This document shows, piece by piece, positions 24,244 to 38,781 of a stretch of 64,000 nucleotides of DNA. Where the stretch lies: the NCBI RefSeq assembly GCF_949628265.1, contig NC_088786.1:28169681-28233680 (forward strand), written 5' to 3'. Position 1 is the stretch's first letter, and each line of letters begins with the position of its first letter. Below the pieces are notes generated by a model. That model did no database searches. It was not told where the DNA came from and was given only the letters and a program-made list of their open reading frames with translations. Both the position numbers and the translations under genes were made by a program. Source of the DNA: Cloeon dipterum. Lineage: Eukaryota > Arthropoda > Insecta > Ephemeroptera > Baetidae.

Positions 24244-26668
24244 CCTGAAACAATTGAAGCAACATTAAAACCAACCGCACCATCAATTACCGCTCTTCTT
24301 TTACAACGCTTTTTTACTTCCTTATTGTGGTTTGCGCTATTTTAACTGCCCAAAAAAATGTGGATTTGCAAAAATATGCGATTATCCTGAGCACAAGGCA
24401 ATTTAGGCAAAGTGAATTTGGCAACACAGGAAACTATATGGAGTTAGCTTTCTTAAAGCATTCATGACCTTTCGAGTTTGGGCAGATTTCACTGCTGGGA
24501 GCCATCCTTAGTAAACCACTGGCAATAAAAAATCTGCGTTTATGCGTTCCATTCTTTAGCTTACAAATGTAGAAGATGATGAAAAGTTTGTGTTTAAAAA
24601 AGATTTAAGTTTAACACGTATTCGTGGAGATCTCAATGAAAGCAATTGTGAGAGTCTTTTGAAGTGATCAAAGCCATTGGTTTGCATGAATTGTTTCATA
24701 TAATTAAGTACTTTTATAATTCTATACACTCATCTATAGTCAATTTATATATTAAAATTCGCACTAGATTCGTGAAATTTAAATCAAACGAAGCAACTAG
24801 AGATTTTTACAGATTTACATATATTTCATTATTTTATTGTAATATATCATTACTCTTTCTCTCTCTCTGAAGTAATAAAAACAGTGTGAAAATATGAAAT
24901 TTTCTTTGATGACATTATGAGTCACATGCTCACGCTGGGAGTGACTAACAATAAAATCTAGCTGTCGTTCTGGTTAGCTGGCATCGCGGAGAGCACCCAG
25001 CATGCACACAATGCAAAAACACAGGCAGGGAGCACAGTTATGGACTCTTCCGATTAACTCCTCCTCGTTCCAATGAATAAAAGGTCAACGAACTCTAGAA
25101 ACGCGAGCAGTGTTGTACGCGTAAAACATTCCTGCACTTTTTTAATCCTTAAAAAATTGGTCGTTTTCTGGGGAAGTTGAAGGTTAATTTGTGGTCGTAA
25201 TAATATTGTTATAGCTTAGTGGTGCGAGAATTCGCGTGCCTGCAAGGCCGAGTTTTATATCCTGTTTTCATTTTTATCGCTGTACTGATTTGAGTTATAT
25301 ATTATGACCATTATGCTTTCTTCTGTCCTTTTAATTGGAAGATGAATAGAGATTCTAAGAAAAATAAGTGGCCTCTTTAAGACTTAAATACGACACTGAA
25401 TTCATGGGAAACGCGAACTGCGGAGATGGAAAGGAAACGCCCGCCTTAATATATTTTTGCGATCCACTGAATCACTTTTTGTTTCAGTTGGTGATGTTGA
25501 GAAAAGCTTGGAGCTATTTCGCAATGATTCACGTGATTCAAGATCCCGTCACATTTGCTTTTCAAGTTATAGTTAAATCCAGTTCATATCACAAGTGAAA
25601 CAAAATCCTTCTAATAAATAGCATGAAGCTCCTTTCTCTTTCTCATTGTCGAATGCATCCTTGTCATCATAGAAATTTGAAGTGCATCAAATTCAATGCC
25701 CAGTGCTTTGAAGCATGAAGTGCCTCAGCACAATCGTGAAAAATACTAATTATTGCACCTTATTTGTAAAGCAAATTGCGTCAAAAAGCAACATTCGACC
25801 GCCAGCATTTTGATGACCTTATCTCATGATTCATTTTGTTGCCATGAAGAAATATTTGAGAGTTAGATGTATCCTTCATAAATTTTAATCTGTATATTTG
25901 CAGCCTGTTTTGGGTGGAGTTCAAATAAATAAATGTCACCTATATGGACGATGGCGCGATTATATTGACTCACATCCAAAAAGCGACAAGCGCACGTACA
26001 GTGTGTTCTTAACTCTTTCGACTCGGGGTTTTTTTCTTGGAAGCTGAAGCAGTATGAGCTCACAATAAAAATATTTTTCTTGTTGCGTAAGGGTGAGCAG
26101 AATACGAATCATTTGATATCCTCGTGATAAACCACACATCCTGCACCTGATTCTCTAAAATAAAAAATCCTGCGTTTTGAGCTCGCTGCTGCGATGCCCT
26201 TGGAGAGAAAGTCTAGCAACCGGTTTTATTCAATTATAATTGACAATTGAATCTGGGAACACTGAAAAACTTGGATTTTCCCGCGACTCTTGTTTCAGGT
26301 CAAAGATTGAAAACGAGTAACAGAGAGGAAGTGGAATTTGTAAAGGTCGAATAGAAATGTTTCTGCGCAATATATTTTTGATCAAAATTTGATCATATTT
26401 TTTAAAATTACCATCTGACAAACTTCGCAGGATTACTAAATTTTTATGATTACTAGAACATTCCTTCTTCCTTCCCCCAACAGAACCTCCTGCGCGTTGG
26501 CTGTTGTTGTATAATTTTACTCAAAGCATTTTAAGTGAATGTTGGTTGCATCTGATAAAAAGCATTTTTCCCACAATCACTTACATTTCGTAAATGTTTT
26601 CGTCCCCGACTTGCTGTGAACCCGGCATTTCCGCGCACTGCGAAGCTTACAGCTTACTCTCCACTCAG

Positions 26669-26956
26669 TTAGTCTGTGGTGTTCAGGGTCACCATTCCAG
26701 CGACTGGTGTATCCAAGTAGGCACCATCAACTGACTCGACGCGACCTAATAGCCGGTGCGAGTTGATGTTGTGTACCTGGCCATCTCCTACCATCGCACA
26801 TACGTGTGTTATAGCAAGCTCGCGGCGCGAATCCCGCTCCCTTCTACTCTTAGCATTTATTATTCGTCTTCTTGAAAGTGTCTGCCTTGTTCTCCGAGTG
26901 GAAGGGATCGGCGTCGTCCGCCTACGGATTTCAAGATTAGGCATGATCGCATGCAT
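26669..26956 (-). CDS. Isolated ORF of unknown function (doubtful)
   Basis: A 95-codon minus-strand frame begins at ATG and lies in a GC-richer island inside AT-rich DNA. The first half is strongly basic (RRRTTPIPSTRRTRQTLSRR) and the second half looks like ordered globular sequence (VCAMVGDGQVHNINSHRLL, SVDGAYLDTPVAGMV). No splice context or neighbour suggests a role, and I do not recognise the family. It may be a small intronless gene, one exon of a larger gene, or a remnant of a mobile element. The overlapping plus-strand frame is less protein-like. Confidence 0.3.
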   Translation of the reverse strand: MHAIMPNLEIRRRTTPIPSTRRTRQTLSRRRIINAKSRRERDSRRELAITHVCAMVGDGQVHNINSHRLLGRVESVDGAYLDTPVAGMVTLNTTD

Positions 26957-29900
26957 CTGTTCTCAACTCAAACCAAACAAACATATTAAACACACATGAT
27001 AGCTTATTAATTTTTTGCTGACGTCGCCATAAATTAGCCTAATTGGCCTCTAATTTACTACTCCAGAAGACACCCAAAAGATATCCTACCTTCTCTACGT
27101 GTCATTCGTTTTCTTTAAATAACAAAATCATTAATCTATATACAATAATAGTAAATAGCTTGTTCTATAATTTTTTCATCTTAATAATGAATTAATGGTT
27201 TATTAAACGCAAAATATGCGTGCAACACTCTACATCAAAAGGTTTATCAATTTTTACAAATTTTTGCTGCTTCTCTCAAAGCAAGTTTTCTTGCTGTACA
27301 CTTTTGGGTGTAAGTTTTCATCTTAATAACCATCTTAATTTTAGAAAGGCAAACATCAGCGGACAGAAAAATATGGTAAGTGCTCTTTGCAAATCAGACC
27401 TCAATAAGTGACCAGTCAACGCAACTTTTAAAAGTCACGTGAAGAAAACACTCATGCTGCTAATAGACGCGCGAGACCGTCTGCGTTTGCCCACCTCCCG
27501 GTATTGCAGCCCGTGGATTACTTTCGATGTGCGAATCACATTAAATGTATTTTACAAAGGATAAAAATTCAATTATTTAATATATACTCCAAAGAAAAAA
27601 TTTCAAAATATTTGAGCTCCTCTATTTTGATAAAAATCGCCTTGATTCTTAAAGGATATAAAGATGAAATAAATATTTCATGTAAAAGTATATAAATTAA
27701 GTCGGACATCTGAAAAAATAGCGCCGTCGGTATTTACGGAACCGGCTGCCGATATCACAAACCCGCATATGACAAAAAGTGCCAGCTTTTATAGTGATCC
27801 CATCAGAATTTTAATTCCGGAAATTTTCCTTGAAGTTTCGACAAAAAATGAACGAAATCTTTATTGAAGACAAATATTTCAGTAATTATTATTTATGGTC
27901 AACACTTCAAGACAAACTATCTGGAATAAAATTTCTAAATACTTGCGTGAGCAGCAGGTGGAGAAGAAAATGTTATATTATTTGTTTATCCTTGTAAGGT
28001 CAACACATAAGTTCATTAAATTCAAATGGAAATATTACAAGTTATGGCAACAGCTAGAAAAATCTGCAAATACGCACCGAGCCGGAATCACAAACGGTTA
28101 AAATCACTGATCACAGTAAACTTGGCGTGAGTGATTTTTGCAAACGGAGGGGAATACGGTACCGAGAGCAAATGTTATTTTAGCTGTCATGAGAAATGAG
28201 ATTTGGGGATCAAGATAAAAGTTGCACATCCAATTTTTTAAGTGCAAATTTGTGAACTCATTTTGAGTACGTCGCAAAGAAATCATTTCTTTTATTGCCT
28301 GCAGCCCTTATTTTTTTTTAGAAAAAACAGACAATTTTCATGATTTACACGAAATCAAGATTTAAACATTCACTATAGTGTAAAATATAAATATCATAGA
28401 AAAATAAGATTCAAACAAAACTAACTTTATTATATATCAGCCTGTGCCAAGCTGTCTTTCAGGAATAATTCCTGGTGCCGGTAAAATTGTGCATAACGCG
28501 TAGCTCAACAAACACTCTAATTTATTTTTTTATTTTTGTATCCCTTTCCAAGGACCGGGAAGGGCGCGCACTGTGCTAGCACGAATGCTTAAACCTGAGT
28601 CCCAATAACACTGCGAACAGATAACATGGGTGCAACATGGAAAATTGAGTTTGGTTGTTGCGCCATGCGCAATTTTACCGGCACCAGGACGAGTTGACTA
28701 AGTAAAACACTTTATATGCAATCCGCTCAGCACTACTGCCAAGCGTGTTGCATAGCAACTTGTAATATTTGTAAAGTTTGTCCGTTTGAAAAAACTTCAG
28801 AGCTTATGCAACCTGCACGTCTGGCAAGGAGAGAAGCTTGCATATTTGTCAGAAATGTGTGTGTGTTTCACATCCAATATCACACATCACACAACTTCTT
28901 TGCGACTGGTAGTGTACAAAGAAAACAATTTTTTGTACTAAAATAAGTTAATCTTTTTAGGACAAATTAAAAAATCTTATTCATGCTATTTCTACATTTC
29001 ATATATTAGATTATTAACGCTAAAGCCAGGAGGTCGGAATTTTTACTGTCATTTTGCAAGTTAATTCTTACCTTACTTGGCAAGAGCAAGTTTTCTATGC
29101 GACGACAGGGACTTTATTATTTTGTGCAACCTTGGATGCACATTGTTGCACATTAGTTAATTAACCTTGTGAATATTTACCTCATTAAGATTTTAGGCAA
29201 TTGATTGCATCAAATGTGAATGCTGGGAACACAATTATGAATTATCTATGACGCGCACAGATTCATTTAAAAGGATCTGAGCATTTTTTTATTAGATGCT
29301 CAGATAGTTAAATAATGCAAAAAATTTGGAAAAACTTAAATGTGAAGCGTTAATTTAAAACCTGTTTGTTCATGAACCTTCATAATTTTAAATAGAGTGA
29401 GTTTGCTGATTTGCCCATTTTATGTTCTACAATCAGTGCAGCACAGACCAGAATATCAACGCCCGCCCACAGGTTGCCATATTATCAATTGAAATTTTAT
29501 GTATGTATTGTACAGAAACGCCTGCTGCGCCATATCTCCCAGTTCAGTCAGCACTGAATCTATAGTCGTGCTTTTCAGCAAATTGACTTCAAGTTTGAGT
29601 AATAATTCTCCCTATGTTCTTTCACAATAATATTTTGACGGAAAATCAAATAATTGAATTTTAAATATAATAGAGTGAATCCTATTTAGCATCTTATATT
29701 ACTGCAAAGAAAATTAATGTGGGCATCAACCAATTATAAATTACTTATTTACCTTGACACTTAAACGATAATGCACTTAGTTGCCCGTTGACAGTAAAAT
29801 GAATTGCTCTGCTCGAGGACCAAAATTTTTCCTTTTGAAAGACCAAAAATGCACTCGAGAAAAATAATTTTAAGTTGCTGCGCAGTTCAAGAGTAATGAA

Positions 29901-32900
29901 GTTATCACTGAAACAACAAAGAATATAGAAAAGGAAAACAAAGCCATTCCTTTTCCTCCGCCTCCACGCGCATTTCCATTTTCAGGCCTGCCGAGTTGAA
30001 CGCACGTACGAAACGAGAGTCGAATTGATCGTGAAAAAGGCACGACGACACATCAAGAAGGACTTCCTTTGTACTGTGGCGCAAGCAGCTGCGTCGCTTC
30101 TCCTCTTGAACTTGTGTGGCTATGGCTATTGAGTGTGATGCAACTCTCGATTATTCAAGCATCCACGAGACAAATGATAATAATTACGGGGCTGCGTGAA
30201 GAGCAGAGTTTTACCACGCGAGAGAGCATAAAAAGAGCGAAACATTGACCCAATGCGGCGCGCAAATGCAGGTCACTCGCGCCGAGCCCCACTCTGCCGC
30301 CACGCCGCTCTTAAGGTCAAGTGTGCGCGAGTGAGAGTGAAAGTGCCATTTTAGAGCACTGATCTGCACGTTTGTCGCCGGGTGATCTCATAATATCGCA
30401 CGCAGTGGCTCCACGAATCACGCACAATGCCGCCCATCGGCAGCCCAAATTCGCCTGCGAAAGTGGAGCCATGCAGTCATCGATTTCTTAACAATTATTA
30501 TAAAATTTTACCGCTGCTTTTAACTCGCCACTTTTGTGGCTGAAGCAAGTCTAGCTGCTGTAATTTGGCTGCAAAGCTGAGCAACACAAATAATTGGTTG
30601 ATTTCAAAACCTCATCTCAGTGTTCAGTTAAAATGGTAAAACCAAGATCTCAGAAATAAAGATCCTTCAACTATGCGCGTTAGGCCTTGACAAATAAGTA
30701 AATGGCATTGAGACTTCAGTCTGTTCTTATGCTTGTGTTTATACTGACAGCAATTCAAGACCACTTAACATATTCCGATCTAATAAATAAAGATTTAAAT
30801 AAATTATCTAAATTAGCTAAAATAAAATTACCTAGTTTCTCCACTACTTTTTGGTAGATTAATTGTTAACATTAAAATTTTGGCCTATATTTGAACCAAA
30901 ACAATTATCAACATTAGAAAATTCGGTCTTACACCACGGACACACTGATTATCGAAAGTTTGTTTAATTGCTGCAACGTTTCGCTCTGTCAAATGACAGA
31001 GACACATTCGGGAGCAATTAATAGTGAAATATTTATACGAATTAATTCCTATGGGCGACTCCACCGAAATATATGCAAATATTTGGATCTAGAGGTCACG
31101 GGACATATTTTGAATGAGCAAATTTGCAATGTTTACAGTGAAAACCGAGGCGGCGATTTGCCAATACCACGCAGCGTGGTGCGACTGCCTGGAATGCCGC
31201 CGGCGTAAAAACTACTCTCACTGTATTTCTGTGAACTTGGCCGTCCAACAAAATTTATCTTACGCGCTATACACGCTTAGTATATTCATTATTTTGGTTT
31301 GGGCATATAAATTAAAAAGTCATTGAAGCTGTTTTTCTACACTTTCTCCCACCAAGGCTGCAGCAGATCGAATTTTAATTGTGATTGCATTGCTTGCAGA
31401 CTGGGCATGAGTAAAAATAGCTCAATTCATAAAAACTCTTGACTTCAGACAGTATTAACTGACGCACATTAATTATCGAGATTTTATTCGTAAGAAGTAT
31501 ATCTTGTTGGTTGAATTTGGATGTCAGCATTCGTCATTCACAAAAGGATGTGATATATAAGGGATGGAAATGTTAGATTGGGGTTTCCGACAAAAGAAAC
31601 GGCTTGTTTTACAGAGCCAATTTACACGGGTTTAGTCTTTTTTTCCTTACGATCGTGATTATCATAAATTTTTCGAGGGCTGCAATCCTTTTGAAAATTC
31701 TTTTAAATTAATTCAATACTATCTGAACATACCATATTTTTAACAAAATCATAAATGCACCGACAACGTGGACCATTTTCAAAATAAGACAACCAAATAT
31801 TAGCCTGAAATGAAGCTGATTTTGTGTAGATTCCACCGGCAGATCATCTCCTCATTCTAATGGTTCACACGGTTTTAACGTGTTAGAAAAGTCAATAACC
31901 TTCTGTTGCCACAGGTGCATGCAGGCCAAGGTTGTCCAATCATTGTTGCACTCTTTGATTGTTGCATCTCGGCCTCGGCTCCTCTGACGCCCCTACATCT
32001 CTTTCTCATTTTTTACGTCTGTTTGTTGCAGAGATATGTGCTGACTCTATAGTCTTTCCTCCTTTCAGGTTGCGTCACAACCCTTTTGTCTCGACTTGAG
32101 TCGCGTTTGATCAAGGCGCTACGGGGCTCTAACTGATGGCGACGACGTGAATTCAATGGCACGGCCACGCGGTTCCTTGTTCGCGGCACAAAGGTCCCAT
32201 CCAACACATTAGATGCCCATTGTGCCTGGCAATCACCGCGAGAACTGATTTATTGGCCTTGAAATATGGCTGTGGTGACAACTGAGCGTACCAATAGTGC
32301 TGCCTTTTAATCGCAAGTCACGATGCACTTGCATATTTTATTCTCTTTTGTACTCTTTATTCAAGGTGCTCGCAGACAACTTGTGGACTGATCAGATCGG
32401 TCGAGCTGGACGCGATCCTTTTGTTCAATAAATTTTGTCGTCAATCAATAATTGTGCCTTTTATTTTTCATTATTTTGGCTCCCAATAGATACATGAATG
32501 AATTGAACCCAAATTCATAATAAATATTAAAACCTATATCTGCTGAATGAGAAATATATCTGCAGTGTCGTTTCTATAACAATATTTTTAAAAAAATATA
32601 AAAATTAGTCTGAATTTACTCACACATTCTCGTGGTCATACAGCAGAAACCAATTATATGAAATTATAAAAATTTGAACATATCCAGCAAGAAAAATCTA
32701 TTTTTTTTTTAATTTTTACCTAAATTTTATCTCTTGTATTCACATTTTCTTTGATAATTTTTAAAACGTCAAGAAATGATATGTTGATAACTATAGACAT
32801 CATTATATTTAATCAATCACATTAAGTATGAAGAGTCAAGCTGAACAAGTGTTAACGGCAATTATCCATCGGTAATAGGTGGTTCTCGTAAACACCCACC

Positions 32901-35099
32901 CTTTGCTCTGCTCACCATTCTTGACTACGCAGGTGCTGAACAATTTACTGCAGATAAATCGACGTCACTAGCTCTAATGGACATCCACTTGAGTAAAGGT
33001 CTCAAATAATATTATGAGTGCACTTGAGCCTGCTGATAGAAAAATGCTGTTGATTGAGGAAAACGGTGAGCGAGGGCATGATGAGAGCCGCCGTGCTTCG
33101 GTCTTCTGGAGTAAGGTCAGTTGTCGCTCTTGTGGCAGCGCTGGGACAAATAAAAAAAAAACACTAGAAATTGCATGCATTACACTTGTCGCTTAGATGC
33201 AGCGCGCAATGCACAATTTCATCAGAAAGGGAAAAAAAGAAAATGAACCGAATAACTTTCCTATTGGCGCGGCTTTGCTTTCACGGTGAAAAAGGTAGAA
33301 AACTGGTTCTAAAAATGCTCTGCCTGGCCAAAGAGTCGACCGAGAAGTGTCAGCTCTGCACAGAGTGTATCAGAGGAAAATGAAAGTTCTACACATAATG
33401 TACCAATTATACATGCGACCGCGCAGTGCAACAAACTCGAGGGAATAAGAAACTTCAATATACAGCTCTACCCATTTGTGTTTTGCAACTCGCGTCTCGT
33501 TGCCTCGCGTAATCCATCGAGCAGCAGTCACTGCATACACGATTATTATTCAATACGAGAAAAGCAGAAAGGCCTAAAATGAACGCAAGCGAAGCTGGAT
33601 TTTATGACTTTTAATATCCGTTTATATTAAAGCATATCATTCAATGTTTAAAATAAAAAAATCTTTAAAATTGCTATATGTGATAAATCAGTTTTTAAAC
33701 ACGCCAGGTAATGAATAAAATGTTTCAAATATCTCCTGTCATACAATGTTTTTTCTTAATTATAAACGTGGATAATTTTGTCAAGTCACCTAAGCATTGT
33801 ATTTTCTCAACTTGCGATTCAAAGACACATATATCATTGTGATGGAGCTATAACTAAGCAAACCTCAAAAATGTTTTTACTCCTTTCGTGACGTTCCTTG
33901 TGATGGGACAAAAACTCATGACGCAACATGAGAATTCATATCGTCTCTTCTTGTTTGCCCTTTCTTTAATACACAATAAATGCTACTCGCGTGTCACTTT
34001 GACAGAAATTAACGGACATTTCGTTGAAAAGAATCAGCATCTTTTTTTAATCCATTGTACCTCGCGATGGTGTAGCTGGCAATAAATTTTCTTTTTATTT
34101 TCCGAAAGTGCTAATTAGCTTCGAACCACATGGGAGGAATGGATTTTCCCAGGAGACCGTGGCCTTGGCGCTCTCGATGCAGTCGTTAATGAACGAAAAA
34201 ACTGTCCAAACTTTTTTTTACCACACTCTCCTTTGCAATCCACGCTGTGCTGCTCTCAAATTGTTAGGTTAAACCGCATTTTTTCTATGCGTTCAGCAAT
34301 TTGCTGTTTGCGTCATCTTTGCAACACATCCCACATTTCAGCCACAGGAGACTTTTTTGGAGCAAAGACCTAGGAAAATTCTGCATATTATTTTTATGAG
34401 GATGAAACAGACAATTCAGGACTGAAGTTTCTATCAAGTCATATTGACCATTCCTGATAATTAATGTAATTTATACATAAAAATAACCAATGTGTGAGCC
34501 ACAGTCTAGTAGTTGCGCAAATACTTGCTCTAAATATTAAGTCATGTGAAAATGAGAGTTCGATCTTAATTCTATATGAGAGGAGCCGCGGCGGCACACA
34601 TTAATTTTTGAATGCCGATGGGGTCTGTTAAATTCAAATATATTATATTCAAGGTTAAAAATAAAAAGTTTGCATGAACTTTCGTTTTTGCCAAGAATAG
34701 TGGGCATCAGCAATAAATGTGTGCTTAAAAATTTATCTCTTTGAAAGGGCACACGTCCATAAATCTAAAATTAAAAACTTCAAGCACTCAACGGGAGATA
34801 CAATTTTTATGTGTTTGAGAAAAGCGATTTGTTGCAGATAAAGTTAGGTTTTCCCATTTTCTATTTATTTAGGTTAAAACTTTTGAAATCAAGTATTTAA
34901 AACATATTTTTAAATTTTATTTTGAGTTAGTCTCTTGCATGACCGTCACTAAACAAACAAATAGGAAAGGGAAAGCTAAATTATCAATATTTTTATGATT
35001 TATACCGATTAACTATGTGTAACCATTTTTCAGAAAATTGACTTCAATTTTATTTTGGATATAATATTGCATGCAAATATTAATTTATTGTCTTGAGGA

Positions 35100-35400
35100 G
35101 CATCTTCGAATGCGACGCCCCGTAGGTCTGTGTGTCTCCCCTTTGACAGGAGGCCGAGCCGTGGCCACAGGTGGAGGGGCCCTGGTTGCAATACCTGGCT
35201 GCGGCGTTTGTTTCCTCAAAGGCCGACAGAAAGAGAGAGACGTGAGTTGCCGGCGCCTCGCTCCACATGCTCCAAGCACAGTGCCATTGGATACAATAAG
35301 TTCAGTGACGGACCTCCAGCTCGCACCCTCCGCACTCCCCACGGAAAGTTTGCCCTCTGCAAGGGTGGGGAAAGTTATTGGAACAAATCAAGGTACATTT
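35100..35400. other. GC-rich island with open frames on both strands
   Basis: The composition differs clearly from the AT-rich flanks and several frames stay open on both strands. A minus-strand acceptor-like site (ACCCTTGCAG near 35360) precedes one of them. No frame shows a recognisable domain, so I call no gene. It could be an exon of an unrecognised gene, or a regulatory element. Confidence 0.35.
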
Positions 35401-36725
35401 TAGCTTTACCTTAATTTTTTGTCACTTGCAATTTATTCCTGTTAAACAAGAATTGATTAAAAAAAAAATTAAAACCGGTTAGCAAAACATTTTAGTGAGT
35501 GCCATGCTATAGCTGAGAGTTTAAGGGCTATGTTATTCATTTATATGATTTCGGAGAACCAAACAGCGTGAATAAAGTCACAATAATTATCCCATAAAAA
35601 TTTTGTTTGATTCTTTCGAAAACCAATTCAAAAGGAAATTTTTATCATAAAACACTGGACTCCATCATTATTTATAAAAATTTAAGATAGATATCTAAAA
35701 GACAGTTAAATCAACAAAAGGTGTCCGAGTCATATTAAATTAATTTACTTTAAAATTTTAATCTAAATCCTGTACAAAGAATAATCAAAATGAACTAAGA
35801 CTCTCTAAAAATCCAGTTTTTTCAATATTTCGAGAAATTACTCGACGCGGCGATGAATTTTGACACCTTATTGCGTATCTATAGACATCTCTAACAGTGT
35901 ATGGCTTGCGAATAAAATTCTGCGATATCCAGTAGGACACTTAGCTCACCGCTTGAAAATCATACACAAACAAACCCTATAGTATAGACTTCATGCTATT
36001 TAAAATTTTATAGTCTACAACACCCGGATAAAATAAGCTTTGACCCAAATTTTTTGCAGTAATTTATTATGAAAAGGTTTCCTCAACTGCACAGCAAAAT
36101 TTACATGACTTTAAAATATCCGTGGTCAAAATTATTCAACAAATTATAACTGAATTATCAGTCAGGGGTTAATTGTCTTTTCTTGATAGTACAAGCACAC
36201 AATAAAATAGGAATATTACAAAAAAAAGATCAAGAATAGGTAACAGAACTCGTATCAAACTACAAAAACGATATTATTTTGCCGGACAGAGCCGCAAGAA
36301 ATTTTTGATGTTAATTTTAATTCAATTTTAATGTTCGTGTTTTTTCCCTCTCTTGATATCATGTTCAAAATGTATATTATTTTAAACAAGCAAAAAAGAT
36401 TGCAACATTTTTTAATACGTGGAAATAATATAAATGTTTAACTTTCCAAAATGCGTAATGCCATATATATTATGTATTATAAAAGCGCGGAAATTTATAT
36501 TTAGATAGGAAAGGCATTGCCATTTGTTTGGTCGTTTTCATTGAAAAGTCGATCAGCAGTGCTACGAGATTTATAATAAGGCACCTGCGCTGCTGATGCT
36601 ATTGCTCAGCGTGAAAAGTTATTTAATAGAGTAGCGCGAACCGGTTATCGCGACGTCGTTTACCAACATTCCGTCAGCAAGAGTGATTACAGCCAGTAGA
36701 TTGTCCAACTACCTTACGTGTAAGC

Positions 36726-36733
36726 TATAAAAG
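36726..36733 (+). promoter_or_regulatory. TATA-box candidate
   Basis: TATAAAAG in a CTATAAAAGCAGAG context, about 2 kb upstream of the first coding exon of the acyltransferase gene on the same strand. It could be its promoter if a noncoding exon exists; otherwise chance. Confidence 0.25.
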
Positions 36734-37152
36734 CAGAGAGCTAGCTAGAGCTTTAATTTTGCTGCCGACGCAACTCTTGGCGCGCTAACCTTAACACAAT
36801 TCTGCCGTTTTTTCCGTCCACCTCGTTCAAAGCCATCAACCCCTTCTATTTCTCTAGCGAATGAAAAAACGAAAACACCGTGAGATGGAAAAACAAGTAC
36901 GCGATGGTATGTTTTTATGGTGCATGCACACACATCAATAACAAGCGAGATAATAAGATTTAAATTGGAAATTTAATAGGCAAGAAATTCAATTTCAGGA
37001 ATTAAATCAAATGAGAAACATATCTTTCTGCTTGTATTTCATACAATAAATTTTTGATTTGAAAGAAGTGTAACTATTGTTGATATAAAAATTAAAAAAT
37101 CAATATTTTAAAACATCCATGAATTTGTGCTTCAAAAGTACTTAAAAACAGA

Positions 37153-37387
37153 GGTCTCAGCCGCGTAATTTTAGACGCCGGCTGGCTGGATGGACTGCAG
37201 CTGAATTGGCAGGCAAAATTTTTTAAAGATAATTTTAATTGTGCTTTAATGACCCCAAGGGCCAAAGACAAATTTTATTCTCTAGCACTATTTCTCGATT
37301 TTTTTTTGCTTTTTGACCCACGGATGGCGCAGCTTAGCCTAAGTCACGGCGGCTGACCCAAAATTTGCCGGCTGGCATGGCTGAGAT
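37153..37387. repeat. Possible small inverted-repeat element
   Basis: TCTCAGCC near the left edge is inverted as GGCTGAGA at the right edge (about 235 bp apart), and GCCGGCTGGC occurs just inside both edges in direct orientation. The body has no coding capacity. Target-site duplications are not clear, so MITE status is unproven. Confidence 0.3.
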
Positions 37388-38781
37388 TTCTACCAATGAA
37401 TGGCAAATTTTTTTTATTATAAAAATTTAAATAAAGGATGTAGAAAATATAAATTTGAATTTAATTAGTAATAGAAATACCGATCTGAGTTGCTATGAAT
37501 CTGACTAGACGTGCGCCTTTTATAAAATTTGTATTTTTTTTACGCCTTATCGTGCGAGCACTGACCTAGGCAGCAACCCGGTTTTGCTGTCAGTACAGCC
37601 GGGGGGCCGTTTTCTATACTATCACCCGTTGCGTGCGTGATAATTATGTGTGTTGCGAATATCTCACCAACCAGAATTATCTGGCGCAAAACAAAAGTAA
37701 CTCGAGTGATTGGACGGCGGCCTTATTTTCTTCTGAAGCTGGAGAAATTAGCCTTGGAAGCGATCGGGTTAATTTGGCCAAACGCCTGCGACCTTGCGTC
37801 TCCCAAGCTTCTGTTCACCACGATCAAAGGCGGCCACAGGCGGCACACGTGTTTACCAACACATGCAACCGCCCCGCGCAGCCTCTAAGTGAAACTTATC
37901 ATTCATATGTATAATATTAGTTAGTAAACATATATTATACATTCAATTCCTTTCCTACTCTACTGCAGCCGCCAGCAGCGCATTAAATTCCTCTCCATTA
38001 GCTCCTAGCTCAGCATCCGGATATAGATGATTGATATCCTCTGCCACAATCACTCACTTTTCCATGCTTCCAATTACCATATTTTTATATTGTATAATAG
38101 GTGCGCACACTAAATATAAACCGTTTTATAGTCCTGCCCCACCCAATGAACTATATTTTATCAAATCCTGCTCTTCCTCTCAATTTGATACTTATTTGAA
38201 GAGTAATATTTTGTTCTATTTTGTGTGATGAAAAAATGATAACATAGGATTTTAACTAACTGAAATTGAACCAAAATATTAAATAATTTTTCAGCAAAAA
38301 ATATTCCTATTTATTTGTTAATGACAGAATCAGTTTTCATTATATTTGAAATATTTACCCCAAATCATGCTTCTAAATTTCTCCATCGCACAATTATATG
38401 AAATTTGGGCCATCAAAAATTCAACCACAATGTTTAAAACCCGTCTGAATTTTTTAAAACATTTGGACTGAATGAAATATTCGTTTCAGATTAACCAAGA
38501 CCGTCTAGACTGACAAATTTTGTCAATTTATTTGTTCCAAAATATCAACTCATGAGCATGAAATCAGAGGTAGCCGCATTGTAGTGGAGGTTTAACAGCG
38601 GCTTTCATTGCTCATTACGAAAAATAATGATGGCAAAGAACTCACCCTCCTGAAAATATGAATGATTTTCAAATAACAATATATCTGCGGTTAGCTTTCA
38701 TTGTGCTAAAATCCAACTAATTCTTAATTTTAGGAGCAGGTGCGTGCATTTGCGCCTTCACACATTTGATAGGAGCCGAGA

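Larger units (their letters stand above)
24244..38781. other. Long gene-poor region
   Basis: About 14.5 kb without a supported multi-exon gene. It must contain the missing 5' exon and promoter of the TRPA gene and the promoter of the acyltransferase gene starting at 38782. Most is AT-rich. Locally GC-richer islands occur at about 26.6-26.95, 29.95-30.5, 35.1-35.4 and 37.55-37.9 kb; only the first holds an ORF worth listing. Short open frames elsewhere show no family signature. Confidence 0.5.

Noticed and set aside
33002-33070. Possible small first exon on the plus strand (ATG to GAAAACG|GTGAGC)
   Set aside because: A good donor follows about 20 codons, but no partner exon, conservation or promoter support; too weak to list.
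37633-37914. Plus-strand ORFs of 93 and 83 codons
   Set aside because: Two overlapping frames with no recognisable domain; composition effect of a GC-richer patch.
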